Shown piece by piece: positions 30,254 to 41,268 of a stretch of DNA of 64,000 bases. The stretch lies in the NCBI RefSeq assembly GCF_001641265.1, contig NW_020167525.1, positions 970,501 through 1,034,500 of the forward strand, in the 5' to 3' direction. The notes below the pieces were generated by a model that was given only the letters and a program-made list of their open reading frames with translations, was not told where the DNA came from and did no database searches. The first letter of the stretch is position 1. Each line of letters starts with the position of its first letter. Source of the stretch: Pseudogymnoascus destructans. Lineage: Eukaryota; Ascomycota; Leotiomycetes; Thelebolales; Thelebolaceae. The position numbers were made by a program, and so were the translations under genes.

Positions 30254-33200
30254 ATGGACCCTTCAGGCGCATCATCGCCACCCCCTGAATCAAGTGTTCT
30301 TTCTAGCCACGATACTCCAGACCTCGAATCGTTCGATCCCGTCACATCCTCCTCTTCTACCAAACGATATAGACGAAAACCAACAGAAAAGCGTCGGGCG
30401 CGGACATCCTTTGTATGGAAGCATATGCCGGGTCCAATTGACACAATATATCAACAGGAAGGCTCTGAGGCTATATACTGGCGTTGCAAGTATTGTCCAA
30501 AGGAGTACAGAGAGTCTAGTGGTACAGCATTTATTGCAGTTCATCTACAGACTGTACATGTAAGGATGCCAAAGCCCTCAGTGATGGAAAGCATCGGAGT
30601 CGGGCAGGTTACGGTCACGTGGGGAGCATTAGGGTAGGTTATCCGAGTCGGACCCGTTTCGGGTACTTAAGGAAATTGACTCAACGGGGGTTCCTCTCTT
30701 CATCTTTTTTGTATCCTTCATAGTAGACCTATAGGATAGCATCCGTTTAGCCTCCGACTCGCACTCTCATATGCTATTACTGTGAGCTGGGTGCCCTGTG
30801 TCTTTACAGTACATGAGATTGTTGATAGCCGGGAGCAACAAAACACCCTTCAGCAATTAAGTATATCTACTGCGATGGCACCAGGCCTTGAAACGCAATA
30901 CAAACGACGTCGTTGTAATGGTGGGTGCACCAGATGTGAGAATCTAGCCACCCAAGGAAGGGATGAATTTACTAAGACAACACACTGTCTTAGAAAACAG
31001 AGCCAAAGGGTCATAGCTTAGACTATTCCACAATGCAGCAATCAGGTGTGTGATGTAGTGAAGTGGTTCAGACAAGTTGCAACAAATGTTGAGTCTGGGA
31101 ACTCCGGGGTAAGTCAGAGGTTAACACCTCACTGACTTTTCAGAAACAAGGAGTAACAAGATGAATGCTTGGAAGCTTGGAAAAGACGTGGAAGTATGTG
31201 ATAGTCGATTTACTGTATTGTCTGCTTGCCCTTTCTTAAGGAAAGGGCAATCCTATTTATGCTAAAGGAGTGTAGTTCTCTCATTTTCCAAGACTTTCCA
31301 TGACTTACCAGGCTTGGTAACTGTAGTCGACATAAGAGAATCCCATAGAACCATCTCTTAGGTTCGTAGCCTATAGGAAGTAAAAGGAGGTCCAAGGTCA
31401 GAGTACCCCTATAGACAAATTATGTCATAGACAAATTATGTCATAGACAAATTATGTCATAACTTAACCAATCTTGTGGGTAACTAAAGAGCGATGACAT
31501 GTAATGAATCATAGAGGTTTGTAGGAGCTTTTAGAGCTATCGTTCATGCTCCTAGGCCTCTAGTTGGTAGAGATATGCCATGTGGTAGTATGAGTGATGT
31601 CATGTAATGAATCATAGAGGGTTGTAGAGATATGCTATGTGGTAATATCGGCCCAGTAACTAAGGAGCGATGATGTGTAATGAATCATAGATGGTTGTAG
31701 CAATCGTTGAGTAGTATTGCTCTTGTTGTTGGTGTGATAAGCCAAAATATGTATAGTGACTTGTAGGTTTGAGGAGGAGATTTCCAAGTTTGCTCTTGAG
31801 TTTGATAGCAAACTGAGTGCAACGAATGTCAGTATGACAGTCGTCTTGACTCAGTTCAATCAACCACAATCAACCCATCAACTCTTGAGCAGCTCTTTAT
31901 TCAATGGATATCACGTTGTTCGGTCTCGTTCAATATAGTCGAAATCTCTGAATTCAGAAACCTCCTTGCATACCTTAATCCAGAGGTCAATAACTGGCTT
32001 CCAACAAGTCACAGTACAATACATAAATGGACAATGAGATGCTACGACAACGAACGAAACCAAGTGATAGCACGTGTACAGTCAGCACTTTCAAAGATTC
32101 ACTTTACCGTGGATCTTTGGACTTCTCCGAACAAGCTTCCTCTAGTTGGCATTATTGGCCACTATATTGCAGAGAACGGAGATCTTTGTCAATCAGTGCT
32201 TGGCTTACGAGAGATCCATGGAAGGCATACAGGAGAGAATCAAGCCCTCATAATTGTGAAGGTAATTGCAGAGTTTGGAATTGCTTCAAAACTAGGTACT
32301 TTATGATGGATAACGCAACTAATAATGATACTATGATTGCAACTCTTTCGGCCCTGCTACTTAATGAGTATAACATTGAATATAACGCTATACATCATCG
32401 GCTTCGTTGCAATGGCCATATTATCAATCTTGTTGCCCAGGCTTTCCTCTTTGGATATGATAACGAGGCATTCTCTTCTGAAAGCAACCCTGGTATATAC
32501 ACTACTCCTACCGAGTTAGAAATGGATCTGTGGCGTCAAAAGGGTCCTCTTGGCAAGCTTCATAATATCGTTGTATTCATTCAACGTAGTCCCCAGAGAG
32601 AAGAGACCTTTTTACAGTTAAGCCATGGCAGGCGTCTTATTAGAGATCAACAGACTCGCTGGAACTCTTGGTTTGCAATGATCGATCGCGCGATCCAGGC
32701 TGATATCAGGATTGCAATTGACCTTTATTGCTTTCAATACAAAGCTGACATTCAGTTGGATACGCTAGCACCTGAAGAGTGGACCAAGCTTGAGCATATC
32801 CACGAGGTCCTACAGGCTTTTCAAGAGGCAACCCTTGCAACAGAAGGGCGACAGGCTACACTTGAAAGAGTCTTGCCTACAATGGATTACCTCTTAGATC
32901 ACCTTGAGCAGCAGAAAATCAAGTACATTGATGATGCATTTATGGCGCCAATGATAAACTTGGGTTGGGCCAAATTGAATCAATATTATACCCTGACAGA
33001 GAGGTCAGCTGTATATACCGCTGCAATGGTATTAATACCATCACAGAAGTGGACCTATTTTGATGCCCATTGGCCACTTGAATGGGTTATAGCAGCAAAA
33101 GAGGCAGTGCAAGATCTTTGGAAGAGCCAATACAAAGCGGCAGAGCTTCCATTTCTTACTACCATTGAACAAGCCACAAAACCCAAGACGGGCCTTCAGA

Positions 33201-33507
33201 AGTGGAAGAACAACAAGCACCTACTATAGACGAATACATACGATATTGTGACGCTGCCTGCACACCTATTGTAGACCCAAGAGCATGGTGGTTAGAGCAA
33301 AAGACAACCTACCCTGCACTCGCAGTTATGGCATTAGATATTCTATCAATACCAGCAATGGAGGCTGAACCAGAGCGCCTATTCTCTAGTGCAAAGGCTA
33401 CAATGACAGATAAGAGAAACCAGATGAAAGCGGAGACATTAGAAGCCTTAGAGTCATTAAAGTCGTGGTTGGGAGGTCATTCCACAGCATGGTTGGATAG
33501 TTGGTAG
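30254..33507 (+). pseudogene. hAT transposase, BED-finger type, broken
   Basis: The start codon at 30254 opens a 5' exon with a BED-type zinc finger (SFVWKHM, WRCKYCPKEY, HLQTVH). A possible intron (GTAAGG at about 30561 to ACAG near 30808) leads to a second segment that is cut by a reverse solo LTR at 30914-31839. Beyond it the catalytic part resumes (HFTVDLWTSPN, GIIGHYIAENGDL, then MDNATNNDTM, RCNGHIINLVAQAF), and the hAT dimerisation block ends the gene (ILSIPAMEAEPERLFSSAK, LEALESLKSWLG). One-base shifts near 32297 and near 33200 break the frame. The gene cannot make a full transposase. Confidence 0.88.
30914..31839 (-). repeat. Solo LTR, subfamily B, reverse orientation
   Basis: A 926-bp LTR with borders TGTAATGG...GTATGACA as read on the plus strand and a 5-bp target duplication GTCGT (30909-30913, 31840-31844). 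It differs from subfamily A by three tandem copies of a 16-bp unit with ACAAATTATGTCAT (about 31416-31462) and by a rearranged segment at 31590-31660. It interrupts the hAT transposase gene. Confidence 0.95.
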
Positions 33508-33905
33508 GCGACAGCTAGATAGTGATAGTAAAGCCCATCTAATACTATCAGTATATTGCAATAGCTTCAATATTGCAATACTAATATTGCAATATATTGT
33601 TGCAGTGCAATAGTCGGAATTCAAATATTGTTGCAGTGCAATAGTAGATTTTATTTGCAATATATTGCAATATCACACTACTGGCAACACTGGGCTCTAA
33701 GGGCCGACAGAAGCGTTGTGGCTTATGTGGTATTATGGGCCATAATTCCCGTACGTGCAAGAGGCACGAGGATTCAATTACAGTTGAATAAGGGTTATTA
33801 TATAGGGTGGTGGTGATAGTTGTTGTAATACTTAGATTTTGGTGATTTTGTAGGCCACTCGCCCGTGTAGGCCACTCGTACGTGAAATACGTTATACATG
33901 TACGT

Positions 33906-34215
33906 TAACTAATGGATTATCATTATCATTATCTTCTTGTTGTTGTTTTAGGCTGTGTACATTAAATAGTAACAGTCCTTTCCTTATTTTTAATAATAGG
34001 GTTAAGTTCTTTAATAAGAAGACCTTCTTTAAAAATATAAGGTTGACTTTATATTCTATAGCATTCTATATTTCCGCTTTTTGTTTATATTCGAATTGCT
34101 AACCCTGGGGAAAAGTAGAAGAGCTGCTGCTTAAAAGAACCTAGCTAGGAAGCAGTCCGATCCTCCTGCCTGTACTTGGCATCATCGTGCAACTCAGCCT
34201 TAGCCTCTTTGCGCT
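33906..34215. other. AT-rich spacer, nothing recognised
   Basis: About 310 AT-rich bases between the Fot1 terminus and the monooxygenase stop codon. No gene or repeat is supported. Confidence 0.4.
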
Positions 34216-35683
34216 CTAGCTGCCCCTAATCCTCTTGATGCCATGCCGCTCCTCATAGATCTCCTCCCACCGCAGCTCCTCTACCCACTCCGGATCCCTC
34301 TCCGACTGCAGTAAGTCGTTCTGCTCATTCGCCACCCACGTCTCGGCCACATTATGCTCCTCGCGATCTCGGTCGTCAATCTTACGAAGCGCGAGCGGTA
34401 GCGTCTTGTTCCGCAAAAACTCCATGAAGCGGTTCTGGCAAGAGAACATGGCCTTCTGCAACAGGCACGAGCGGTAACGCTCGTTTTGACGGCGGTCTAT
34501 GTTATCTTTCACGTAGGCGTCTAGGCTGGTAGACGAGCTCCGGTCATACGTGGGCGAGGTGATGTGCTCAGCGAGATTCACAGCGTCGAGGAGAGCGCAA
34601 TTTGCCCCCCTACTTAGGATGTTGCTCATGTTGAAGACGGCATCGCCGAGGAGGGTGACGTTCTGTGAGACCCAGGGGTGCACGACATCGCATTTGCGGA
34701 CCAGAAACACATGTGCTGTGTCTATGCACGCCATTTGGGCGAGCATGGCGAAGCGTGGGTGGATGCCGGTTTTAGAGGTGCGCGAGATGACCTCAGCCTT
34801 GAGTTCTGCGGGACGGAGGTTATTAGGGGCGCAGCGGCGGTTGTCGAAATTTGAGACTGGGGAACCTCCGCCGAACATAATGAAGGACTCGTCGGGCTCA
34901 ATGGTGGAAGATGTGTAGCGCGTTGCATAAGGGATGAGGGGATTCTGCCAACTAGCAAGCATGATGTATTCGTTGTGAGGGCAGAAGGTTTAGTTAGAGT
35001 CAGCTTTATGCTCATGTAAATAAGAGGAGGCATAGGGGATTCACCATTGATCTGACAGGGGACCCTAACAACCCCATGGATTCTTCTGTGAGGGGAATCT
35101 TGAAGTAAATAATTGCCATACCCACGTCCTTAATACCAGCGTTAGGCATGAATTGTTTCTTGACATTCGAGTCAGAGCCGTCCGCGCCTACGATGAGGTC
35201 GCAGTCATCAGCAGTTCCATTACTAAAATATACTCTTACTCCCCCCTTCGGCAGAAGCTCATAGCGCTCAAAGGCGTGGCGTACCCTAAGAATTGGCTTT
35301 GCCTGGTGCAGAAGAGCTTCCTTTAGCTGCCACCTCGAAACTGCAAACTGGTCCTTCATGGGGTTTGAGTCCCAAACAAACATCTTGTCGCCATTTCCCT
35401 TAAAAAATTCAACCTTCTCGCCCCCCTCAGGCGCCTCTCCAATGCTAAGTGCAAGGTGTGCCCAGACCTCTTTAGTTAGCTTACGCTTTAGCATCGCCAG
35501 CGTCGAACCCGTGAGCATCACGCAATACCCGATGTGATCGTTGACGCCGTCACTACGTTCGTAGCATGTAACGTGGGTCCCTGGCGCCGACATGAGCAAC
35601 TGAGCGAGAGCGAGGCCGCCAATGTCAGCGCCGATGATGATGATCTTTAACGGCTTGACATCGTTCGATGTCCTGTCAGGCAT
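34216..35683 (-). CDS. FAD-dependent aromatic-type monooxygenase
   Basis: A class A flavin monooxygenase of the salicylate-hydroxylase/zeaxanthin-epoxidase-like superfamily, which hydroxylates or epoxidises small molecules with NAD(P)H. Two exons (35683-35045, 34944-34216) are separated by a 100-nt intron (GTGAAT...GGCAG); junction phase 0. The FAD fold starts at PLKIIIIGADIGGLALAQLL, followed by DLIVGADGSDSNVK and the second FAD block VTLLGDAVFNMSNILSRGANCALLDA. In the dinucleotide motif the usual GxGxxG reads GADIGG: the second glycine is Asp, a G-to-A codon change that may weaken FAD binding. I chose the ATG at 35683; an in-frame ATG at 35776 would add 31 residues. The gene stands alone between transposon remnants, next to an inverted repeat. 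Confidence 0.75.
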
Positions 35684-35808
35684 ACTAGATTCAGGAACTG
35701 CATGATCGGGAATCGGCTTGGAATGCTGATGTAAAAAAACTTCTAGACCCTTCTTTACGTGTTGCATAAGGATCACGTTGTCGTATTGCCGTCGTACTGT
35801 CGTCGTCT

Positions 35809-35990
35809 TGTCGTTGTTTGTTGCGATTGTCTAATAATCGGCCGAGCTAAAGTTTAAACTAAGATCTAATGGTCTCATAGAAGGACAGAGGTGGCATATA
35901 CATATCACCGCTGTCCTTCTATGAGTCCATTAGATCTTAGTTTAAACTCTAGCTCGGCCGATTATTAGACAATCGCCACAAACAACGACA
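35809..35990. repeat. Inverted repeat with 80-bp arms upstream of the monooxygenase
   Basis: Arms 35809-35888 and 35911-35990 are complementary with about three mismatches around a 22-bp loop (35889-35910). The left arm starts 33 bp from the upstream ATG of the monooxygenase. No target duplication or transposon terminus is evident, so it may be an inverted duplication of the 5' flank or an unknown foldback element. Confidence 0.9.
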
Positions 35991-36799
35991 TACCCATCTA
36001 GTTGATCAAGCGTTTTGGAATCGTGGTTTATGCCCAAGACCCAAAGGTGGCAAAAGGTCTGCAATTAAAGACGAATATCAAATATCCTATGTATTTAACA
36101 TTACAATAATTTAGGATCATCACTTAGTAGACTATCCAATACCCCTCACGGCTGTTGACCCCGTGTCGCCTCTTGGCTGCTTGCGCTGGCAATAATACAA
36201 TCGCCTCACTGCACAACCCATCCCTCCCTGCCCGTCCGCTCTCCTGCACGTACAGTACTCTGCTAAAAGTATCTGTACAAACTTAAGTAACATCATCATC
36301 ATTAGGAAATTTAGGACAACGGAGGTCATGGTACTATTGGTGAGGGAATCGCAGTGTTGATCAGAATATCTAAGAGCTTCCAATTACTTCATCCATCTAA
36401 CTAACGTGACATACTTGCTCCCTCAAAAGTGTCGATTCAACGGTTATAGGGCGAAACGCAGTTGAAGAGGCGAAAAGAGAGTGGTGGATGAGTATATTGT
36501 AACCATGGTTCATTATATCGGCGCAACACCATCCATCTAGCTGTTCCCATAAAGCTCGGTACTAACGAGAGGGAGCTTTCTAACTCACGCGGAATCTCGA
36601 TTTCACTCATATGTGCGTCAGCGCGCAAGTTCTATGCATTGGTCCTCCCCACTCGCTTCCCGTGTGGTGGCGACATGCGGGAAGTGACCATATTCCCTAT
36701 ATATCATTTGGCGTTGTGCGCTATTCGTTAATTATATATGAATTATCTTACACTTATCATAGCTACTATATCAGTCTTAAATCGAAAGGATTCACCGGA
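35991..36799. other. Intergenic region upstream of the repeat-protein gene
   Basis: About 800 bp without a supported gene. At about 36650-36690 a segment with CCCACTCGCTTCCCGTGTGG and GGTGGCGACA resembles the flank of the pogo copy at 39548-39580, so a small pogo-derived remnant may lie here. The frame of the next gene is open from 36611, but that upstream part has no repeat-like sequence. Confidence 0.4.
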
Positions 36800-38203
36800 A
36801 TGTCCAGTCTCGAAGCTCGCCGAACGCCGCTTAAGCCTACAGATAGGGCCAACCGAGCCGCCAAATTGCCAGGCTCGCAGGGCAAGAAGACAGCAGCGCA
36901 CGATAATCCGCCGACGAAGAACGCCCAGATCCAAAACGCAGAGTCAAGAAACCAAGCCCGACATGAATATGAAACCGACAAAGACGTCGCCCCGCACGCC
37001 GATCCCGAACTCTTCCACGAGCTAGTCGAAGAGCCAGACCTTGTTTTCGCCGACGACATATATGCACTTGGCGTTACCCATGCCGGACAGCCCGACACCC
37101 CACCTACCTGGGTGAGGAAGACTGCCCGCACAGCGACTGGCAACGCAATCAGGCAATCCCACCAGGGTAAACGCCAGCTGAGGAACACCGATCCCAATGT
37201 CCACGCCGACCCCGCGCTCTTCCATGAGCTCGTAGAAGAACCTGACCTTGTCTTCGCTGAGGATATCGATGCTCTTGGTGTGACTCACGCTGGGACACCA
37301 GACGCCCCCCGATTGACAAGGAAGTCCCGTACAGCTACCAGCAACACGAGGCAGGCTAACCAGGCTAAGCGCTATATCAGGGTCAGACGCGCTCGTCCAA
37401 ACGCCGACGATCTCTATTGGGATGACAACCTCATCCACGAAGTCGTCGAAGAGCCAGAGTATATCTTTGGTGAGGACATAGATGCACTTGGCGTTCCCCA
37501 TGCAGGAGCACCCAACGGTCACCCATCAGGAAACAAGGCCTCTCGCTCAGTTGGCAACACTGCTAAACCGCCACACCAGCCAAGGCGCTACGTCAGGGTT
37601 AAACGCGCTGTTCCTCCTTCTGACGACCTACATTGGGATGCTGATGTTATGCACGAGGTGGTTGAGGAACCAGACTATATCTTTGGCGATGACATTAATG
37701 CCCTCGGTGTGAGGCACGCTGGAATCCCTGACCCGCCTCGTCATGCGAGGCGCACGCTTAGGGTTAAGCGGGTTGAACCTAGTGTTAGTGACCTTCACTG
37801 GGACGTCGACGTCATGCATGAGGTTGTTGAAGAGCCAGATGCTGTTTTCGGCGAGGACATCGATGCCCTTGGCGTCACCCACGCTGGGGTTCCGGATATC
37901 CCTCGATCGACAAAACCGACTGTGCGCAAGGTCACTAAGAATGTAACGAGGCCAGTCTACGGATCTAAGCACAGGCACAGGCGGCAGCATGCGGATCCAA
38001 GACTCTTCCACGAGCTAGTCGAAGAGCCTGATGCAATTTTTGGAGACGACATCGACGCCCTTGGTGTTACCCACGCAGGGGTTCCGGATGATTTTGCTAA
38101 AAAGGGGATTGAGATCAGTGTGGGTGGGGTTCGGCTTAATATGCAGGCGACAGAAAAAGAGACTTTGGTTACTATTAAATTTCCACAACAACGATGCAAT
38201 TAG
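36800..38203 (+). CDS. Protein of six acidic repeats, unknown family
   Basis: A single-exon 467-aa protein starting MSSLEARRTPLKPTD; an upstream ATG at 36611 is possible but adds unrelated sequence. Six units share the consensus H-E-L/V-V-E-E-P-D/E-x-I/V-F-G/A-D/E-D-I-D/N-A-L-G-V-T/R-H-A-G-x-P. Their EE codons start at 37028, 37235, 37448, 37664, 37829 and 38021, i.e. 69, 71, 72, 55 and 64 residues apart. Units 1, 2 and 6 open with HADPxLFH, units 3-5 with DDLxWDxDxMH. Linkers are basic and often contain RVRRARP, RVKRAVP or RVKRVEP. There is no signal peptide with the chosen start, and no transmembrane segment. I do not recognise the repeat. A repeat of scaffold, amyloid-motif or proteolytically released peptide type are all possible; none is shown. 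Confidence 0.8.
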   Translation: MSSLEARRTPLKPTDRANRAAKLPGSQGKKTAAHDNPPTKNAQIQNAESRNQARHEYETDKDVAPHADPELFHELVEEPDLVFADDIYALGVTHAGQPDTPPTWVRKTARTATGNAIRQSHQGKRQLRNTDPNVHADPALFHELVEEPDLVFAEDIDALGVTHAGTPDAPRLTRKSRTATSNTRQANQAKRYIRVRRARPNADDLYWDDNLIHEVVEEPEYIFGEDIDALGVPHAGAPNGHPSGNKASRSVGNTAKPPHQPRRYVRVKRAVPPSDDLHWDADVMHEVVEEPDYIFGDDINALGVRHAGIPDPPRHARRTLRVKRVEPSVSDLHWDVDVMHEVVEEPDAVFGEDIDALGVTHAGVPDIPRSTKPTVRKVTKNVTRPVYGSKHRHRRQHADPRLFHELVEEPDAIFGDDIDALGVTHAGVPDDFAKKGIEISVGGVRLNMQATEKETLVTIKFPQQRCN

Positions 38204-39670
38204 GGTAAGTAGGGATGGATGGATATTAAGATGGATGTCTGCATCTTTTATGTACTTTCTATCTTTAGTATAAAAACAGTTTCTATAGAACGTACATGTA
38301 TAGAGCGAATCACCAGTAAGGAGGTGAGTCACGTGATGAATCATCCTGAAACCTAGGACGGATTAATGTAGTTTCGTACGAAAGTAAATGCCGTAGCCCA
38401 ATAGAATTCAACAAGTTGGTTCGCGCTCGGGAAATCACACTTTACGTGGATGTATAGTAATGTGATTAGACGAATTCATCCGAGTCGCGTCGAGAATTCC
38501 GAACAGCTAATCGGTAAGAAAAGGGGCGTCCACCTAGCTTACACTCGAGGCCTTTTCAATACGCCCTCGATTCAGCCCAGTACGCCTTGAACTCAGCCCT
38601 TGAGTTCATTTAGTTAACACTCACTCGGCCCGTTATATATATAGGGGTATTCGTCCCTGTTTTCATAGAAATAGAGCACTTTTATTAAGCATTTTTTGAA
38701 TTCCCGAACCTAGTATTATTCATAGGCCGTGGCATGCTACAACGATAGTGTTGTCGCAGGCAGCCGCATTGCATTGCAGATGGGAATCACCTATTACCAG
38801 CCTCATAGTGGCGTGGAGGAGCGCGGGTGGTCGTAGAGATACAGCCATTCTGACGCGCCTTGACGCGCTAAAGGGTGCTTAAACGGGGATGGGGAATGCT
38901 TATAACTCCTTCTGGTTCCCTCCTTCGGGGAAGGGTGTTTATGGGAGGTTACTGTATATCAAGCCAGACCACAGTGAGAGTTGCTGTGTAGTTATGTAAA
39001 CTGTCGACATGACACGTAGCGGAACGAGTAAGTTGTCACAGAATCAAACCACCCACCTTCTTTTTACTTTGCTAACTAGGGGGTCAATGTAACGGGTGCC
39101 GACCGTTACAGTGCTTTGAGATTAAATATCCGCGTTCTAACGATGATGGACGGTTACGCTCGCGCTACATCCTACTGAGCCAAAAAGACTACAGTATTTC
39201 GGCTCGCCCAGAATACACGTAACACGCTTTATATACCACATGTGCTATAATGGCGGCACCCTGTTACATATGACTAGAAAAGTTGAAAAATCTCAAAGGA
39301 ACCCTACAAATGGGTAATGAAGAAAGAGCAAGGAAACCACACAAATGAAATGACATAGAAAAGGAGCCTCGTGGATTGCCGCCACTCGTTAAGGGATACG
39401 TGCGTGCATTATCTATATTTTTTTAGGCCCTTCTATATCTTTAGCATGCTTTGCTAATAGCCTATATTCTCTTGATTATATTTAAGGCTATTAATAATCT
39501 TCCTTATTTTTCGCTATGCAAGTACTGTACGTTACTCGGTGTTCCACCCACTCGCTTCGCTCGTAGGTGGCGACAGCGATCTGTGCACGCGACAGCGATA
39601 TGTGCATGTACACCGCCACTTTGATACATAGATGAAATAATAATATTTGTCGTAACAACAACCCTCTACG
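38204..39670. other. Accessory intergenic region with transposon ends
   Basis: About 1.5 kb without a supported gene. At 38290 the sequence ACGTACATGTATAGAGCG matches the Fot1/MITE terminus seen at 28693, but no matching second end is found. The segment 39528-39600 (CTGTACGTTACTCGGTG and a following inverted CCACCCACTCGC...GTAGGTGG) is probably the 5' flank or left end of the pogo copy that follows. Confidence 0.45.
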
Positions 39671-41189
39671 ATGCCTTTGAATAGCGATCCAAGTCGAGCT
39701 GACCGTCTTATTAAGGCCCGGCAGTTCTACTTGAAACAACCAGATACTTATACAATTACTTGGGTTGCCCCCAAGTTTAATGTCAATTGTGAGACACTCC
39801 GACGACACATTACTACCCCTCCCCTTCCCCGCGGGGGTCAAAACCGAGTTTTATCTCAAGCACAAGATACTGCAGTTTGTCAATTTATATATGACCAACT
39901 TAAGGTGGGGTCCCTGCAAACCGATCAATGGTTTTACGGGCTGTTGCGGACTTTTTCCTTACATATAACGCACTTATTACAAAACACAACATTAAGCCAT
40001 ATAACTTATCGAATGTTGACAAGACCGGCTACATGATTGGATGTTATAAATCTACAGCTGTTATTGTGCCGATTGGCGTAAAGCAATGTTGATAATCCTA
40101 AGAATCGGCTCTCTGTTACTGTAATTGAAGGAGTAAATGCAGAAGCCATTATCACGGGGAAACTTCACATGGACTCATAGTATAATGATAACCTTGAGCC
40201 AAATGCTCTTGTTATCGTTAATGAGAGTGGGTATTCAAACGACGACATTGCAATTCAATACCTCATGCATTTTATTCAACTATCTGCAGAGCTTAATGGC
40301 ACCAGACGACACCTGCCTCCTATTACTTGCCGGCCATGACTCTCATAAAACGGAGCGCTTTCTCACATTAGCAGAAGAGCATAACGTTGTTATTTGCTGC
40401 CTTCCTGCTCATACTATGCATCTACTACCTCTTGATGTAGCAGTTTTTAAGCAGTGCAAACACTTCCATCAAAAGGCACTTGATCAAGCAGTACGTAGCT
40501 ATTACTATGAGTATAAGCTACGTACGTTCCTTTCCGACCTTCCACAAATCCGACGGCAATCCTTAACTGTCCAGACAATTCAATTAGGTTGGAGAAATGC
40601 ACGACTATATCCATATAATCCTCCACTAGTAATTGATAAAATACAAGAGACCTGGAATCAAACACCAGACTACGAGCCATTTGCTTCGTACGACCGTATC
40701 TCAACTCCAAAAACTAGTGTGCAAACTATACAGGCAGTTAAATATTGGCAGAAGAGAGTAGAGGCAGCTTTCTCATCACCGTTAAGAGAAGGGTTTCAAT
40801 CATTTGCACATGGAACTACAGTTGTTTTACATCGGGCTGAGCTCTATAAGACCGAGCTTGACATTGTTACCTTACCGTTAGCAGAGCAGAAAACAGCAAA
40901 GGCAAGGGCACGGAAATCGCTACAGAAGGGGGGGCAGTATATGCATCAGACGCCCGACTGTTACGTGAGGAGAAGGAAGCAAAATTACAAGCAAAATAAC
41001 AAGCAAAATAACAAGCAAAATAACAAGCAAAATAACAAGCAAAATAACAAGCAAAATAACAAGCAAAATAACAAGCATGTTCCAAGGAAATGGCTGCCAG
41101 CACTTGGCAGTAGCAGCACTGTGATGCACGGTACGTACTCAACCACCACGTCTCCTGAATCCACCCTGTGGCTGGTGGATATTCTATAG
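39671..41189 (+). pseudogene. Pogo/Fot-type DDE transposase, broken
   Basis: The 5' part (39671-40036) encodes the N-terminal helix-turn-helix region (LIKARQFYLKQPDTYTITW, then VNCETLRRHI). After several stops and shifts, the DDE endonuclease resumes in another frame from about 40290 with LLLLAGHDSHKTERFL, CLPAHTMHLLPLDVAVFKQ, the usual third catalytic block. The end carries a stretched Lys-Gln-Asn-Asn repeat and the tail STVMHGTYSTTTSPESTLW. It is a dead copy. The last bases of the window match its start, so at least two copies of the family are present. Confidence 0.8.
40986..41077 (+). repeat. 12-bp tandem repeat, about seven copies, in the pogo copy
   Basis: Near-perfect copies of AACAAGCAAAAT encode Asn-Lys-Gln-Asn in the transposase frame. 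It probably expanded by slippage from a lysine/glutamine-rich segment. Confidence 0.93.
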
Positions 41190-41268
41190 CATTTCATTGA
41201 CCTTATGCCTTTTTACATATACACTCCTCCTATCAATACATATATACAATAGCTTCCACGCATCCACC

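Larger units (their letters stand above)
28668..33692 (+). mobile_element. hAT DNA transposon, about 2.7 kb net, with three nested insertions
   Basis: Terminal inverted repeats are CAGTGTTGGCAGTAGT at 28668 and, on the other strand, CAGTGTTGCCAGTAGT ending at 33692; the CAGTG start is typical of hAT. The 8-bp target duplication is GGTTCTAA (28660-28667) and GGCTCTAA (33693-33700), one C/T difference. Subterminal copies of TTGCAGTGCAATAG occur near both ends (29137-29190 and 33598-33645), typical transposase-binding repeats. Inside lie a transposase pseudogene, a palindromic MITE and two solo LTRs. The total span is 5025 bp. Confidence 0.9.
28283..33905 (+). mobile_element. Fot1/pogo-type DNA transposon, split by an hAT element
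   Basis: Left of the hAT insertion, 28283-28667 encodes the C-terminal part of a Fot1-like transposase (DVLSQLAKGA, then LLKAEVKALQVANEQKQRR and GGSLSIQKGEDIL), with in-frame stops near 28307 and 28449. Right of it, 33701-33790 encodes a zinc knuckle (RCGLCGIMGHNSRTC) found at the end of such transposases. Removing the hAT with one copy of its 8-bp target duplication joins the two parts in one frame. The right terminus is at about 33905 (CGTTATACATGTACGT), followed by a TA dinucleotide, the usual target site. The DDE catalytic part and the left terminus are missing, so the 28283 border is approximate. Confidence 0.75.
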
